Shown: one piece after another, positions 11,755 through 23,050 of the stretch | Layout of the letters: each line of letters begins with the position of its first letter | Position numbering within the stretch: the stretch's first letter is position 1 | From: Symbiodinium natans | Lineage: Eukaryota; Sar; Dinophyceae; Suessiales; Symbiodiniaceae | Assembly (NCBI GenBank): GCA_905221605.1 | Contig: CAJNDS010000628.1 | Location: forward strand, 1 to 64,000 | Direction: 5' to 3' | DNA: 64,000 nt | Notes under the pieces: model-generated | What the model was told of the DNA's origin: nothing | What the model saw: only the letters and a program-made list of their open reading frames with translations | The model's database searches: none | Made by a program: the position numbers and the translations under genes

Positions 11755-13445
11755 GAGTGGGGTTTGAATAGTTTGAATAGTTTGGGGGGTCACGCCTGGG
11801 GCCCTAAACTATTCAAACTATTCAATAGTTTTGGGGGGTCCCTGGGAGGAGAGGAGGGCGGAGGGGGGTTTGAATAGTTTGAATAGTTTGGGGGTCCGAA
11901 CTGGGGCCCTAAACTATTCAAACTATTCAAACCCTGGGGGGGGGGGTCCGGCCTGGGGCCCTAAACTATTCAAACTATTCAAACTATTCAAACTATTCAA
12001 ACTATTCAAACTATTCAAACTATTCAAACTATTCAAACTATTCAAACTATTCAAACCCGGGGGTTTGAATAGTTTGAATAGTTTTGGAAAACTAGTATTC
12101 AAACCCTGGGGTTTGAATAGTTTTGAATAGTTTTGAATAGTTTGAATAGTTTGAATAGTTTGAATAGTTTGAATAGTTTGAATAGTTTTTGGGGCTCCCT
12201 GGAGAGAGGAGGGGGGGGGTTTGAATAGTTTGAATAGTTTGGGGGTCCGAACTGGGGCCCTAAACTATCCAAACTATTCAAACTATAGTTTGAATAGTTT
12301 GAATAGTTTGAATAGTTTGAATAGTTTGAATAGTTTTGGGGGGTCCCTGGGAGGAGAGGAGGGGGGGGGGTTTGAATAGTTTGAATAGTTTGGGGGTCCA
12401 GCCTGGGGCCCTAAACTATTCAAACTATTCAAACTATTCAAACCCCCAGGGGGTTTGAATAGTTTGAATAGTTTGAATAGTTTGAATAGTTTGAATAGTT
12501 TGAATAGTTTGAATAGTTTGAATAGTTTGAATAGTTTGAATAGTTTGAATAGTTTGAATAGTTTTGGGGGGTCCCCGGGAGGAGAGGGGGGGGGGTTGAA
12601 TAGTTTGAATAGTTTGGGGGTCCGGCCTGGGGCCCTAAACTATTCAAACTATTCAAACCCTGGGGGGGGGTTCGGCCTGGGGCCCTAAACTATTATTCAA
12701 ACTATTCAAACTATTCAAACTATTCAAACTATTCAAACTATTCAAACTATTCAAACTATTCAAACTATTCAAACTATTCAAACTATTCAAACTGGGGGTT
12801 TGAATAGTTTGAATAGTTTGAATAGTTTGGAGGGTCCGGCCTGGGGCCCTAAACTATCCAAACTATTCAAACTGTTCAAACCCTGGGGTTTTGAATAGTT
12901 TGAATAGTTTGAATAGTTTGAATAGTTTGAATAGTTTGAATAGTTTGAATAGTTTGAATAGTTTGAATAGTTTGAATAGTTTGAATAGTTTGAATAGTTT
13001 GAATGGGGGGTCCCCGGGAGGAGAGGGGGGGGGGGTTTGAATAGTTTGGGGGTCCGGCCTGGGGCCCTAAACTATTCAAACTATTCAAGCTATTCAAGCT
13101 ATTCAAGCCCGGGGGTTTGAATAGTTTGAATAGTTTGAATAGTTTGAATAGTTTGAATAGTTTGAATAGTTTGAATTTGAATAGTTTGAATAGTTTGAAT
13201 ATTTTGAATAGTTTGAATAGTTTTGGGGGGTCCCTGGGAGGAGAAGGGGGGGGGGTTAGAATAGTTTGAATAGTTTAGGGGGGGCCCTGGGAGGAGATGG
13301 GAGGGGTTTGAACAGTTTGAATAGTTTGAATAGTTTGGGGGCCCGGCCTGGGGCCCCAAACTATTCAAACTATTCAAACTATGCAATCTATTCAATCTAT
13401 TCAAACTATTCAAACTATTCAAACTATTCAAACTACTGAAACCCC
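11755..13445. repeat. (TTTGAATAG)n / (CTATTCAAA)n inverted arrays
   Basis: Nonamer arrays in both orientations alternate with two spacers: GGGGTCCGGCCTGGGGCCC, and GGGGGGTCCCTGGGAGGAGA followed by a G-run. The order is array(+), spacer, short array(+), GGCCTGGGGCCC, array(-), repeated about seven times. As 9 is divisible by 3, all frames of pure arrays are stop-free and give (NSL)n, (IQT)n, (FKL)n or (NYS)n; these are not genes. The layout mimics the inverted TTTAGGG arrays elsewhere in the window. Confidence 0.9.
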
Positions 13446-13477
13446 CGGTTGGCCTCAATGGGGAGAAATTAGAAAAA

Positions 13478-13850
13478 AAAGCCAGATGCGCGACGCCCGG
13501 TGTCACAGGGTAAGTATTGGTGATTTCTGGGAATTTTACGCCTTCAAAGTCCCCATCCAATGGCCTGATGCGCGACGCCCGGTGTTGCAGGGTGGATATT
13601 TTCGTAGATATTTTCGCGACGCCCGGTGTTACAGGGTATGTATCTGTGATCTCTTGGTATTTTGCGCCTTCAAAGTCCCTATCCAATGGCCTAATGCGCG
13701 ACGCCCGCTGTGACAGGGCAGATATTTTCGCGACGCCTGGTGTAACAGGGTAGATATTTTCGCGACGCCCGGTGTGACAGGGTAGATAGTTTCGCGACGC
13801 CCGGTGTTACAGGGTGGATATGTTTGCGGATATTTTCGCGACATTGGCGC
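13478..13850. repeat. GCGACGCCCGGTGT repeat
   Basis: Direct repeats of TTCGCGACGCCCGGTGTTAC + AGGGT, alone (about 37-bp spacing at 13700-13830) or with a longer unit of about 120-130 bp containing TGATTTCTGGGAATTTTACG and CAAAGTCCCCATCCAATGGC. More copies lie at 14735-14995. The open frames here are repeat translations. Confidence 0.8.
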
Positions 13851-13859
13851 GATCATTTA

Positions 13860-14600
13860 TTGCTTTCACAAACCCTCAATCTACGGCCAAAACATAGGGA
13901 TTTTGGCTAGTTTGGCGGCCTTGGAAACCACCCAAATTCCAATTTTTTAGTGATTTTTGACCATTTTTTGCTTTCACAAACCCTCAATCTACGGCCAAAA
14001 CATAGGGATTTTGGCTAGTTTGGCGGCCCTGGAAACCACCCAAATGGCATTTTTTAGTGATTTTTGATCATTTTTGGCCTTCGCAAAGCCTCAACTTACG
14101 GCAAAACATAGGGATTTTGGCTCATTTGGCGGCCTGGAAAACCGCCCAAATGGAAGTTTTTTTGTGCTTTTTGACCATTTTTGGCTTTCACAAACCCTCA
14201 AGCCAGGACCAAAACATAGGGATTTCGGCTAGTTTGGCGGCCTGGGAAACCACCCAAATGGTAGTTTTTTTTGTGATTTTGTGCAATTTTTGGCCTTCAC
14301 AAACCCTCAATCTAGAGCCAAAACATATGAATTTTGGCTAATTTGGCGACTTTGGAAACCACCGAAATGGCAATTTTTAGTGATTTTTCACCGTTTTCGC
14401 GTTCACAAATCCTCAACCTAAGGCCAAAACATAGGGATTTGGGCTCATTTGGCAGCCTTGAAAACTCTCCAAATTGCAATTTTAGTGTTTTTTTTGCAAT
14501 TCTTGGCTTTCACAAACCCTAATCTAGCACCAAAACATAGGGATTTTGGCTAGTTTGGCGGCCTTGGAAACCACCCAAATGGCATTTTTTTTGTGATTTT
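13860..14600. repeat. ~110-bp tandem repeat (ACATAGGGATTTTGGCT)
   Basis: Seven diverged copies of a ~105-118 bp unit containing AAAACATAGGGATTTTGGCT, GGAAACCACCCAAATGGCA, GTGATTTTTGACCATTTTTG and TTTCACAAACCCTCAA. The same unit recurs at 15000-15295 and 18470-18815, so the family is dispersed as well as tandem. No gene. Confidence 0.85.
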
Positions 14601-14999
14601 GGGCAATTACCCCCCCAACCCTTTTCGAGGGGTTGAAAAAAATGCTGAAAAAGCAGGTGTTTTCAGCAAAAATTCAGCCAAAAGCAAAACAACGTACAAA
14701 ACTCAGGACACGAACCCTATACAATTTCTATGTAGATATTTTCGCGACGCCCGGTGTTACAGGGTAAGTGTTGGTGATTTCTGGGAATTGTACGCCTTCA
14801 AAGTCCCCATCCAATGGCCTGGTGCGCGACGCCCGGTGTGACAGGGTGGATATTTTCGTAGATATTTTCTTACAGGGTAGATATTTTCGCGACGCCCGGT
14901 GTCTGGGTATTTTGCGTCTTCAAAGTCCCCATCCAATGGTCTGATGCGCGACGCCCGGTGTTACAGGGTGGATATGTTTGCGGATATTTTCGCGACATT

Positions 15000-15295
15000 G
15001 GCGAGTTTGGAGGCTGTGGAAACCACACAAATGACAATTTTTAGTGATTTTTGATCAGTTTTTGCTTTCACAAACCCTCAATCTACGACCAAAACATAGG
15101 GATTTTGGCTAGTTTGGCGGCCCTGGAAACCACCCAAATGACATTTTTTAGTGATTTTTGATAATTCTTGGCCTTCACAAACCCTCAACCTAGGGCCAAA
15201 ACATAGGGATTTTTGCTAGTTTGGCGGCCTTGGAAACCACCAAATGGCAATTTTTAGTGATTTTTGACAATTTTTTGCTTTCACAAACCCTAACC
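15000..15295. repeat. ~110-bp repeat, second cluster
   Basis: Two to three copies of the same unit as at 13860-14600, following the GCGACGCCC repeats at 14735-14995. Confidence 0.8.
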
Positions 15296-15469
15296 CAAGT
15301 CGTCCTGGTGTTCGGTTATGTTGGCAACTAGCCTCTGGTTCCAGGATCTATGGGAACCGAGACAACAGTTCCGGAACCAACCTTCCAAGCGACAAATTAG
15401 GAAGCATTACAACCAAAAAGGAACATTGCAACATCGCATGCGCAGTGCTAATGATGTTACTGATGCTTT

Positions 15470-15715
15470 TGCCCCCCCCCCCCCTCGCCCAATGATGCCG
15501 CTGATGGGTGGGGGGGGGGTGGGTAGTAATACAGATTTCAACCAGGGGTACACGCAGTCCGCTTCCCCCTCTCCCGTAGCAACCTTTCAGGTCGGGGGGT
15601 GGGGGGGCGGGGGTGGGGGGTGGGGGTGGGGGGCGGGTGGGGGGTTGGGGGTTTCGAGCCCGAAACCTGGACTTGGGCCAGAAGAGGTGGGGGGGGTGGG
15701 GGGAGATTAAAGGAT
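15470..15715. repeat. C-run and G/T-rich low complexity
   Basis: C10 near 15474 and GGGGGGTGGGGGGCGGG-type sequence at 15595-15710. Long open frames on both strands are Gly-rich or Pro-rich artefacts. 15300-15470 and 15715-15885 are unique sequence without a supported gene. Confidence 0.7.
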
Positions 15716-15885
15716 AACACAACCAGTTGGAAAATACCAAAGCCAAGAAAGTGGTTATTACAACTGAGGAGGCCTGAGAACGCGGATAGCACAACCAGTG
15801 CCTTGCATGTTGGTGGATATCTCAACCGGAGGCCATTCTGGCGCAGGAAAAGATAAAAATCTTGCGAAAACCACGAAATCATTGG

Positions 15886-16375
15886 GCAATCACATATGAA
15901 AGCCGTCAATGCTGCAGCGAAGAAAATTCATTTTTACAGGCTCCTGGTGAAGGGAATTCTGTGGCCCGCAACACATAATTATCAGGAGAAAACCATGAAA
16001 TCAGCGCGTAACCACATATGAAAACAATCAATGGTGCAGAAACGAAGTAAGTTCATTTATACAAGCTCCTGGTGTAGGGAATTCTGTGGCCCGCAACACA
16101 TAATAATCAGGAGAAAACCATGAAATCAGTGCGTAATCACATATGAAAACAATCAATGCTGCAGAAACGAAGTAAATTCATTTATACAAGCTCCTGGTGT
16201 AGGGAATTCTGTGGCCCGCAACACATAATAATCAGGAGAAAACCATGAAATCAGTGCGTAATCACATATGAAAACAATCAATGCTGCAGAAACGAAGAAA
16301 ATTCATTTATGCAAGCTCCTGGTGTAGGGAATTCTGTGGCCCACAACACATAAAAGTATGATAAAAGTCATGATG
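15886..16375. repeat. 125-bp tandem repeat, about four copies
   Basis: The landmark AGGGAATTCTGTGGCCC starts at 15951, 16076, 16201 and 16326, an exact 125-bp period. Copies 2-4 are nearly identical (with ATCAGGAGAAAACCATGAAA and CACATATGAAAACAATCAAT); the flanking copies are more diverged. No open frame persists through the copies, so this is a minisatellite and not a coding repeat. Confidence 0.9.
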
Positions 16376-16740
16376 AAACCACAAAATCACTGGGCAATCA
16401 CATGTAAAATCAGCGAAAGCCTCTTGTGGCATCGAACGCTCTCTGCAAAATCTGCAGCTGTGCTTTTGCCTCTGGGCATCTCTAAGACGTGGCCTCGCAG
16501 CGCTGATAGGGTTTAGGCAACCCAGGGAGGACAGGGTCTAAGCAGATGAGGGATATCACAACTGCAGATGTTTTCAAAGTTGCTTGGTGTTCTGTAAGGA
16601 CCCCAACTCTGGTTTGGAATGTTGGTAACTTGTAACCTTAATAAGCGGGTTGTGATATCACGGTTTCTGGTTTGCCCTCAAACCGACAGCAGTTGTGACA
16701 TCCCGGTTTTTGGTTGTAATAATACTTTTTTGGTCGTAGT

Positions 16741-16920
16741 ATGGGGTGGGGGGGTGGGGACGGGGGGGTGGGGGGTTGGTGGGGGAGGGGTGGGGACGCG
16801 GCGGGCGCGGGGGGCGGACATTGCGGTTCCAGGCTGTTCTGTTACGGTTCCAGGGTGTTCTGTTACGGTTCCAAGCTGTTTTGTTACGGTTCCAAGCGTT
16901 CCGGGCCCCCCTTTGGCAGC
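16741..16920. repeat. G-rich tract and 4x CTGTTCTGTTACGGTTCCA
   Basis: GGGGTGGGGGGGTGGGGACG-type tract at 16741-16820, then four direct copies of a ~25-bp unit GTTACGGTTCCAGGCTGTTC. The long + frame is low-complexity Gly plus the repeat. Confidence 0.7.
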
Positions 16921-16921
16921 C

Positions 16922-17095
16922 CTAGACCCTAGACCATAGACCCTAGACCCTAGACCCTAGACCCTAGACCCTAGACCCAAGACCTTTAAACCCTAAACCC
17001 TAAACCCTAAACCCTAAACCCCAAACCCTAAACCTTAACCCTCAACCCTAAACCCTAACCCTCGACCCTACACCCTAAACCCTAACCCTAATGTG
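16922..17095 (-). repeat. CCCTAGA then CCCTAAA array
   Basis: About eight CCCTAGA heptamers followed by CCCTAAA and degenerate forms. The homogeneous CCCTAGA block indicates local expansion of a point-mutated heptamer. Confidence 0.85.
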
Positions 17096-17109
17096 GGATC
17101 CTGTTTAAT

Positions 17110-18200
17110 GTGGGAACAGTCGAGGCGTGGATGGGGGCCTGATTAGACGGCCCCGGGGGTTTATATGATTTTAATAGGGAGGAGTTTAGATAGATTTAAA
17201 AGGGATCCATATGAATTCAAAGGGATGAGCTTAATATAATGTAAAAGGGATGTGTGCGAGTCGAAAAAGGATCCGGGATGAGTGTGTATAATTTTAAAAG
17301 GAATCCATATATAGGCTTTTTCCAAATTCGTAGCCTCCGAGCCGACGCCTTGACATAAAACAGACCCCAAATCAGTGCCACGATTCGGGGCCGAGGGGGG
17401 CTCCTGGACCACCCCCTTGTCGGATTGAACGAAACCAATTTTTCAAATGGTTTCTTAAAGGGAATTAATGGTTTCGGGCCAGTTGGAATGGATGAGGTCG
17501 GCCTTTAAAATCACATCCGGCTTTAACATCATAAGGCCCGGCTTTAAGCCAAGAGACCAAGGCATCCAAATTCGGAGCTTCCGGGCCGGGGCCTTGACAT
17601 AAAACAGGACCCCGAATCAGTGCCATTATTCGGGGCCGAAGGGGGCTCCTGGACCACCCCCCTTGTCGGATTGAACGAAACCAATTTTTCAAATGGTTTC
17701 TTAAAGGGAATTAATGGTTTCGGGCCAGTTGGAATGGATGAGGTCGGCCTTTAAAATCACAAGGTCCGGCTGTAACATCATAAGGCCCGGCTTGAAGCCA
17801 AGAGACCAAGGCATCCAAATTCGGAGCCTCCGGGCCGGGGCCTTGACATAAAACAGGACCCCAAATCAGTGCCATTATTCGGGGCCGAAGGGGGCTCCTG
17901 GACCACCCCCTTGTCGGATTGAACGAAACCAATTTTTCAAATGGTTTCTTAAAGGGAATTAATGGTTTCGGGCCAGTTGGAATGGATGAGGTCGGCCTTT
18001 AAAATCACAAGGTCCGGCTGTAACATCATAAGGCCCAGCTTTAAGCCGGAGCCTCCGGGCCGAAACAAGCCCCAAGTCTTTAAAAAAATTGCCGGAATTC
18101 GGGAACCGTTTGACTTTAAAGAGGCACCCGCAAACAGTCAGGGGATCCTGAATAAATCGGCCAGATTGACTTTAAAGAGGCGGCCCCTACTAAACAAGGT
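17110..18200. repeat. ~247-bp tandem repeat with GGTTTCGGGCCAGTTGG
   Basis: The unit start ATGGTTTCGGGCCAGTTGG lies at about 17468, 17713 and 17962. It contains GGTCGGCCTTTAAAATCAC, ATTCGGGGCCGAAGGGGGCT, a palindrome-like centre, and GAACGAAACCAATTTTTCAA. The left end (GAACAGTCGAGGCGTGGATG at 17115) and right end (TTGACTTTAAAGAGGC at 18112) recur at 22088-22330 as a short copy. Open frames inside are the repeat in both strands. Confidence 0.85.
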
Positions 18201-18203
18201 CCA

Positions 18204-18305
18204 ACATTACACCCTAAACCCTTATAAACCCTAAACCCTAAACCCTAAACCCTAAACCCTAAACCCTAAACCCTAAACCCTAAACCCTAAACCCTAAACC
18301 CAGCC
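18204..18305 (-). repeat. CCCTAAA array
   Basis: About 12 heptamers closing the 247-bp repeat block. Confidence 0.9.
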
Positions 18306-18469
18306 CTAAGCCTGTCATCTTGGTACAAAACAAACTTGATATTTCTATGATACCCTTATTAGTAGTTAACAAGGTGTTGGAACGGAACCGGTTCCAGAAT
18401 TATGGGGTGTCTATCCTCAGTGGCTACCGGGTCGGTGTCTGACTATACTGGCAACCGGACGACGTGGGT

Positions 18470-18815
18470 AAACCTAAGGCCAAAACATAGGGATTTTGGC
18501 TCATTTGGCGGCCTTGAAAACCGCCCAAATGGCATTTTTAGTGTTTTTTTTGACCATTTTTTTGCTTTCACAAACCCTCAAGCCAGGGCCAAAACAAAGG
18601 GATTTTGGCTAGTTTTGCGGCCTTGGAAACCACCCAAATTCCAATTTTTAGTGATTTTTGACCATTTTTTGGCTTTCGCAAACCCTCAATCTACGGCCAA
18701 AACACAAGGATTTTGGCTAGTTTGGCGGCCCTGGAAACCACCCAAATGGCATTTTTTAGTGATGTTTGATCATTTTTGGCCTTCACAAAGCCTCAATCTA
18801 GGGCCAAAACATAGG
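18470..18815. repeat. ~110-bp repeat, third cluster
   Basis: Three copies of the ACATAGGGATTTTGGCT unit seen at 13860-14600. The 165-codon open frame across it is repeat translation. Confidence 0.8.
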
Positions 18816-18944
18816 TTCGCGACGCCCTATGAAAAATTGATGATGTTTGTATTCCTCTCTTACCACGCATGTGTAAAACGTTCCCATATAGGGACATAGC
18901 TAATAGTGGCGGCGATAAAGACAAGAAAGTTCTATTACTGTTAA

Positions 18945-19260
18945 TAATTGCAAACGCTTGCGCGCGCCGCCTCGGCAGCTGGTCCGGCCTGCAGCGGGGT
19001 GCAGCGTCTGTTCCAGGGCTCTCCCAGGAAGGTTCAAGGACAGTCCCAGGCGAACACCAGAAATGGTGCCGAGAAAGTGTCCCAGGGAGGTTTTAGAGGG
19101 TTGCAGCGCCTCCAAGTGGTTTTGGCAGGTCCCACAGGGCGGGAGGAGGGGGGGTGAGTCAGAGATTTCGGGAAGGAGGGAAGGAAACCAGGTCATGGTC
19201 TGCTTGCTCTAGCTCTAGACGCAAAATGGTTGGAAGCCGAGGCGAACATATCATGAAGGT
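18945..19260. repeat. Dispersed element with CGCCTCGGC inverted ends, copy 1
   Basis: Begins ACGCTTGCGCGCGCCGCCTC and ends GGAAGCCGAGGCGAACAT. The inner part of the two ends (CGCCTCGGC / GCCGAGGCG) is inverted. A second copy with the same ends and internal CACAGGGC + G-rich motif lies at 24060-24435. The shared ends with different interiors fit a small non-autonomous inverted-repeat element, possibly intronic. Confidence 0.55.
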
Positions 19261-19659
19261 TCCTGTCTCACATATTTCCGTCAGAAGTTACGCGAGCAAT
19301 GTGAGACGACAGCGCGAGTGCACAGGAGCTGCTTGCAAAATGTGGCCCAAAGCTATAGCCCTAAGCCCTAAACCCTAATTCCTAAGCCCTACACCCTGCA
19401 TAAACCCTAAACCCCCAAACGTGCAGCACATTATTATTCCCCGATTCCCTCCTGACCCACAGTAAGTGTGCGGGCTAGCAACTTTGTTGGGCTTGAGGTT
19501 TAGGGCTTTGGGCTTAAGTGTTTAAGGCGCCCTCAGCGCCTCAGGGGTTTAGGAGCAAAGAAAAACGCACCGATCCTAAGCCCTGAAGCCTAAACTTACT
19601 AAACCTTATCCCTAAACCCTAAACCCCAAACCGAATCATCATATTATACACAAAGGTTC

Positions 19660-19705
19660 CTCTTACATATATATATATATATATATCCCTCTCTCTCTCT
19701 CTCTC
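19660..19705. repeat. TATATA / CTCTCT microsatellite
   Basis: (TA)n then (CT)n. The surrounding 19360-20180 holds degenerate CCCTAAA/TTTAGGG and unique sequence with no clear gene. Confidence 0.7.
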
Positions 19706-20182
19706 TTCATAGGGACTGAGGGTTCAGGGTTAGGGTCTAGTACTTGGGAAAGTTTAGGGTTCGGGTTTGATAGGGCGTAGGGTGACCTTCGACTCTGAGC
19801 CATAAACACACGTACCCATGACCCATGTGCAGAGACAAGGCTTGCTAAGAGTTGCCCTACAACTACCACAATTCTTTTTGTAGGAACCCCAAAACAGGGA
19901 CCCCCTCAGAAGTAGGGATTTGCTGACCCCCTATTTTCGGAAGCCCTTTTTCGAAAATAGCAAAAAGCGCGCTCGCAGCAAAGCGCCGTCAGAAACAATG
20001 ACAAGGCACCGGCTCCGCAACCCAAAACTTGTTTAGTTTCGGGTTTCGGGTTTAGGGTTTCCCTTTTCGCTCATTGTTCCTTGAGCATGAGTTCCCACTC
20101 CCAAGCCCAAAATCCTAAACCTCAAGCCTTCGCAAGTTAGGGCGGGTTTACAAGGTTAGGGTTTAGGGTTGATAGGGTTTAG

Positions 20183-21854
20183 TGTTGTTTGGGGTTTACT
20201 TCAACTGGAAGTTTGTAGCCCAAGTCAGAAGCTTCCGAAGGACAATTTCCAAATACAGCAACAAGACGGTCAAGAGCGTTCCCAATGGCAACAGTCCCAG
20301 CGTGCCTTGTCGCATTCCATCGGTGCCTTCGGGAATAGCGTCATGGTTTACGTACAGGGTTTGGGGAGGATTGATCTAAGTTGCGGGCTCATCTTGGTAC
20401 CCAAGACCTGGCATTTGCCACATCCTAGACCTGAGACCCCTGATAAGACCAAAAGTTGGATTGCCCACCCCTCTCCCCGGCGAGGCGATGGATATTAGGG
20501 AAATACGCATGTTTGTTTACACATGGGTCAGTCTCTTGGGCCTAGTTCAGAGAGAGCCTCTTCGTTTGGTCATGACATGGTGTGCTATACATGTATATGT
20601 ATATGTACATGTATATGTACATGTATATGCATATGCATATGCATAAGCATATCCAGAAGCATATGTATATGTACATTTTTGTATATGCATATGTGTATAC
20701 TGTACCATATTACATATACATATGTATATATATATATATATCTCTCTCTCTCTGTCTACATATATATATATATACATACCTATTGGCTCCCGTGCTACCA
20801 TACCCCCTCCCAAGCTCAACAACCCTAAACCCTGAACCCTAAACCCTGGCAAAAAAGAAAAGACGAAACCCCTCAGTCGCAGCAAGAAACCCTAAACCCG
20901 AAACCCTAAATCCCGAGCAAAAAGAAACGGAACTGCTTAAGCCCTAAACCCTAAACCCTAAACCCTAAACCCTAAACCCTAAACCCTAAACCCTAAACCC
21001 TAAACCCTAAACCCTAAACCCTAAACCCTAACCCTAAATTAAGTCCCAAACCAGCAAGACCACGCAGCGGAGGCGAAAGCCCGGGCTTCAAATACACTCA
21101 GACCGCCGATGCCAGATTTGGATGCTCGGCAAGCTTGAGGGTTCAAGGTTGAGGGTTTAGGGCTTAATTAGGGGTTTAGGGCTTGGGGGTTTAGGGTGTT
21201 TAGGGTTTAGGGTTAGCATATCTGGTCCTCTGCCAAAACCCTTCAACACAATCCGCAAATGTCGGGTGGGAATCATGACTGCACTCTCGGCGTTGCCGCT
21301 GTTTAGGCTTAGGGTTAAGGATTCGTGGTTTAGGGCTTATTAACAGGTTTTTGTCGTTTTTTATTATTAGGGCTTTTCTAGGGTTTTTCCAACGTTTTTA
21401 TAGTGTTCTTATAGGGTTTACAGGGATGTTCTTAGGGTTTTGATCGTGTTTATGGGGTTTATAGAGTTCATAGGGGTTTGTAGGGTTTACAGAGACTCCT
21501 AAACGCTAAACCCTTTCAGTGACATATGTGAGAGCTTTTGGGCGCACGCTGCTCTTGCTGTTCAAGGGGTCAGGGGCGCCAGGGGTGACAAACCTGGGCC
21601 TGACTAGGTTTCTTCGGGTAGTTACATGGTCCCGTAGTAGGGTTTTTGAAGGTTCATGGCAACTTATACGTAGGATTACAAGTGCCCTAAGCCTAAATAT
21701 GGTCATAACCATACTTACCCTACTTATAACCTTACGTTTAAGTATCCATGAACCTCCGTTTTAGGGCTTAGGGTTCAGGGCCTTCGGTGTGATAGGGCTT
21801 GCAGCCTTTCGGGTGGTGAGGATGGTGTTGGGATGTCGGCCTTATATATGCTAA
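20183..21854 (+). CDS. Multi-exon gene, unknown protein
   Basis: Exons proposed: 20183-20358 after TTTAG, ending TACAGG|GTTTGG (VYFNWKFVAQVRSFRRTISK...SGIASWFTYR); about 21055-21140 (SGGESPGFKYTQTADARFGC); about 21217-21300 (PLPKPFNTIRKCRVGIMTAL); 21520-21607 after TTTCAG (TYVRAFGRTLLLLFKGSGAP); and a last one after TTGCAG, 21805-21854 (FRVVRMVLGCRPYIC then TAA). All are GC-balanced, with mixed residues, unlike the repeats around them. They are separated by CCCTAAA or TTTAGGG arrays or by a small inverted-repeat insert (21648-21757). I recognise no family. Exon frames are by best reading, and whether all belong to one transcript is inferred from order and strand. Confidence 0.55.
20580..20790. 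repeat. ATGTATATGTACATG and TATATA/TCTCTC microsatellite
   Basis: Simple repeat within the putative first intron of the 20183-21854 locus. Met/Tyr and Cys/Ile frames on both strands are artefacts. Confidence 0.85.
20936..21040 (-). repeat. CCCTAAA array
   Basis: About 13 perfect heptamers directly upstream of the exon near 21055. Confidence 0.9.
21648..21757. mobile_element. Introner-like insert, family B
   Basis: Left end GAAGGTTCATGG (21648) and right end CCATGAACCTCC (21746-21757) are near-perfect inverted repeats around about 85 bp. A second copy with longer ends (CTACTTGAAGGTTCA ... TGAACCTCCAAGTAG) lies at 32148-32250, and a right-end-like CATGAACCTCC occurs near 26688. It follows an exon-like frame, so it probably lies in an intron. 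Confidence 0.6.
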
Positions 21855-22087
21855 AGCTTAACACCCCCTCAAAAAATGCCGACACCTTAAGATGACTCCC
21901 CTAAATTCCTACCCGTTTTCGCACCCCTGAACCTCTAAAACGCGGGCCCTCGCGTTAGGTGCACGCTTGCTTGTCCCGGACTCACCTGCCAGGCCAGAGC
22001 TGGGGGGGGGTGGTTAGGGTCGGGCAGGGGTTCGGGGTCAGGGTTAAGGGCTTGCCCTTAACCCTTAACCCCCCCCCCCCCCCCCGA

Positions 22088-22330
22088 ACAGTCGAGGCGT
22101 GGATGGGATCCTGATTACACGGCCCCGGGGGCTTATATGATTTTAATAGGGAGGAGTTTAGATAGGTTGAAAAGGGCCGGTTATCTTTTTTAAAGGCGCG
22201 CCACGTGGAATTTCTCAACGGCGCCCGGACAGTTTGACTTTAAAGAGGACCCCGCAAACAGTCAGGGGGTCCTGAATTATTCGGCCAAATTGACTTTAAA
22301 GAGGAGGTCCCTACTAAACAGGCAAACCCT
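22088..22330. repeat. Second copy of the 17.1-18.2 kb repeat ends
   Basis: GAACAGTCGAGGCGTGGATG and TATATGATTTTAATAGGGAG match 17115-17195, and TTGACTTTAAAGAGG...GTCCCTACTAAACA matches 18112-18195. The middle ~900 bp present in the first locus are absent. A C19-like run precedes it at about 22067-22085. Confidence 0.8.
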
Positions 22331-22417
22331 GCACCCTAAAACCCCTAACCTAAACCGGGCCCCTTTAGGGTCTGAGTTTCAGAATGCGCCTTTGGCTCAA
22401 CATGCCACCCCAACTCT

Positions 22418-22540
22418 AAGGGTAGCTTCATGGGCCCCTAATATGGTCCCCTACCTCCTGTAAAGGGTTCTGAAGTATGGGCTCTTAATTTGTGCAGGGT
22501 ATACAAGGGGCCCATATGAAGGGACCATGTAACTACCCTT
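22418..22540. mobile_element. Introner-like insert, family E
   Basis: Left end AAGGGTAGCTTCATGGGCCC, right end (reverse) AAGGGTAGTTACATGGTCCC: imperfect terminal inverted repeats of about 20 bp around a ~120-bp element. A related copy is at 55249-55336. Flanked by open, exon-like sequence on both sides (FQNAPLAQHATPTL before; SPILRVLIGPSVV after an AG at about 22561). Confidence 0.6.
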
Positions 22541-22701
22541 TGACCAACAAACTTGTGCACAGGAGCCCAATACTGCGAGTCCTTATAGGGCCCAGTGTGG
22601 TGTAGGTTTTCGGCTTGAGGGTTATGGGTGTAGGATCTAGGCTTTTGGGTTTAGGGTTTAGGGTTAGGGTCTAAGGGGGTCCTATAAGCCCTAAGCGCCA
22701 T

Positions 22702-22788
22702 ATGCCCGGCGCTTCAACTCCCACAAGCTCCAGCACCCCAAACCCCACCGTCCGCTGGAGCCAGATCTTCCATTATTTTCTTGTTCAG
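22702..22788 (+). CDS. Possible first exon, unknown protein
   Basis: ATG at about 22702 opens MPGASTPTSSSTPNPTVRWS and QIFHYFLVQ. The frame then runs into a family-A insert, whose right end at about 23050 is followed by TCTTGTTCAG, echoing the CTTGTTCAG at the left edge. No family recognised; a start exon is inferred only from the Met. Confidence 0.4.
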
Positions 22789-23050
22789 GGGCTGCTGGGT
22801 TTTGGAGTACTATACTTTATTACTTTTTTATGTTCTGGGTTCCTATTAGAACCACGTATACCTAGAAAGTATGTACTTTTTGCCAGGGTTTACTCCAAAG
22901 CAGGGGCTGTACTTCAAAGGCATTTCTCGAATAAGGCTTGGCAGCCCACTGGTAGTTTTCCTTTTGTTTTGCTCAAGGTTCCCTTAATAAAGTAGCCAAC
23001 CCCAAAAAAAAAGGGTGCCCTTATTATAATATGGTCACTGGGCTAGTAAG
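22789..23050. mobile_element. Introner-like insert, family A
   Basis: Starts near GGGCTGCTGGGTTTTGG and ends ATATGGTCACTGGGCTAGTAAG. The word CTTGTTCAG sits on both sides (about 22780 and 23052), a possible 9-bp duplication. The ACTGGGCTA...AG end recurs at 35093 and at the right end of ankyrin intron 41386-41565. Inside, ACTTCAAAGGCATTTCTCGA occurs at about 22911 and again just downstream at about 23069. Confidence 0.5.

Noticed and set aside
12455-13686. Long open frames of (NSL)n, (IQT)n, (NYS)n
   Set aside because: They are translations of the TTTGAATAG nonamer, whose period is a multiple of three; open in many frames on both strands.
13890-14440. Spliced-leader RNA gene relic
   Set aside because: The repeat contains ATTTTGGCTCA, 11 bases shared with the dinoflagellate leader, but lacks the preceding CCGTAGCC and the following AAG + donor; probably chance.
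15886-16375. CRISPR-like array
   Set aside because: The 125-bp period is a plain tandem repeat without unique spacers, in a eukaryotic context.
17161-17932. Minus-strand open frames with SFNPTRGWSRSP
   Set aside because: Translations of the ~247-bp tandem repeat; repeated identically and interrupted between copies.
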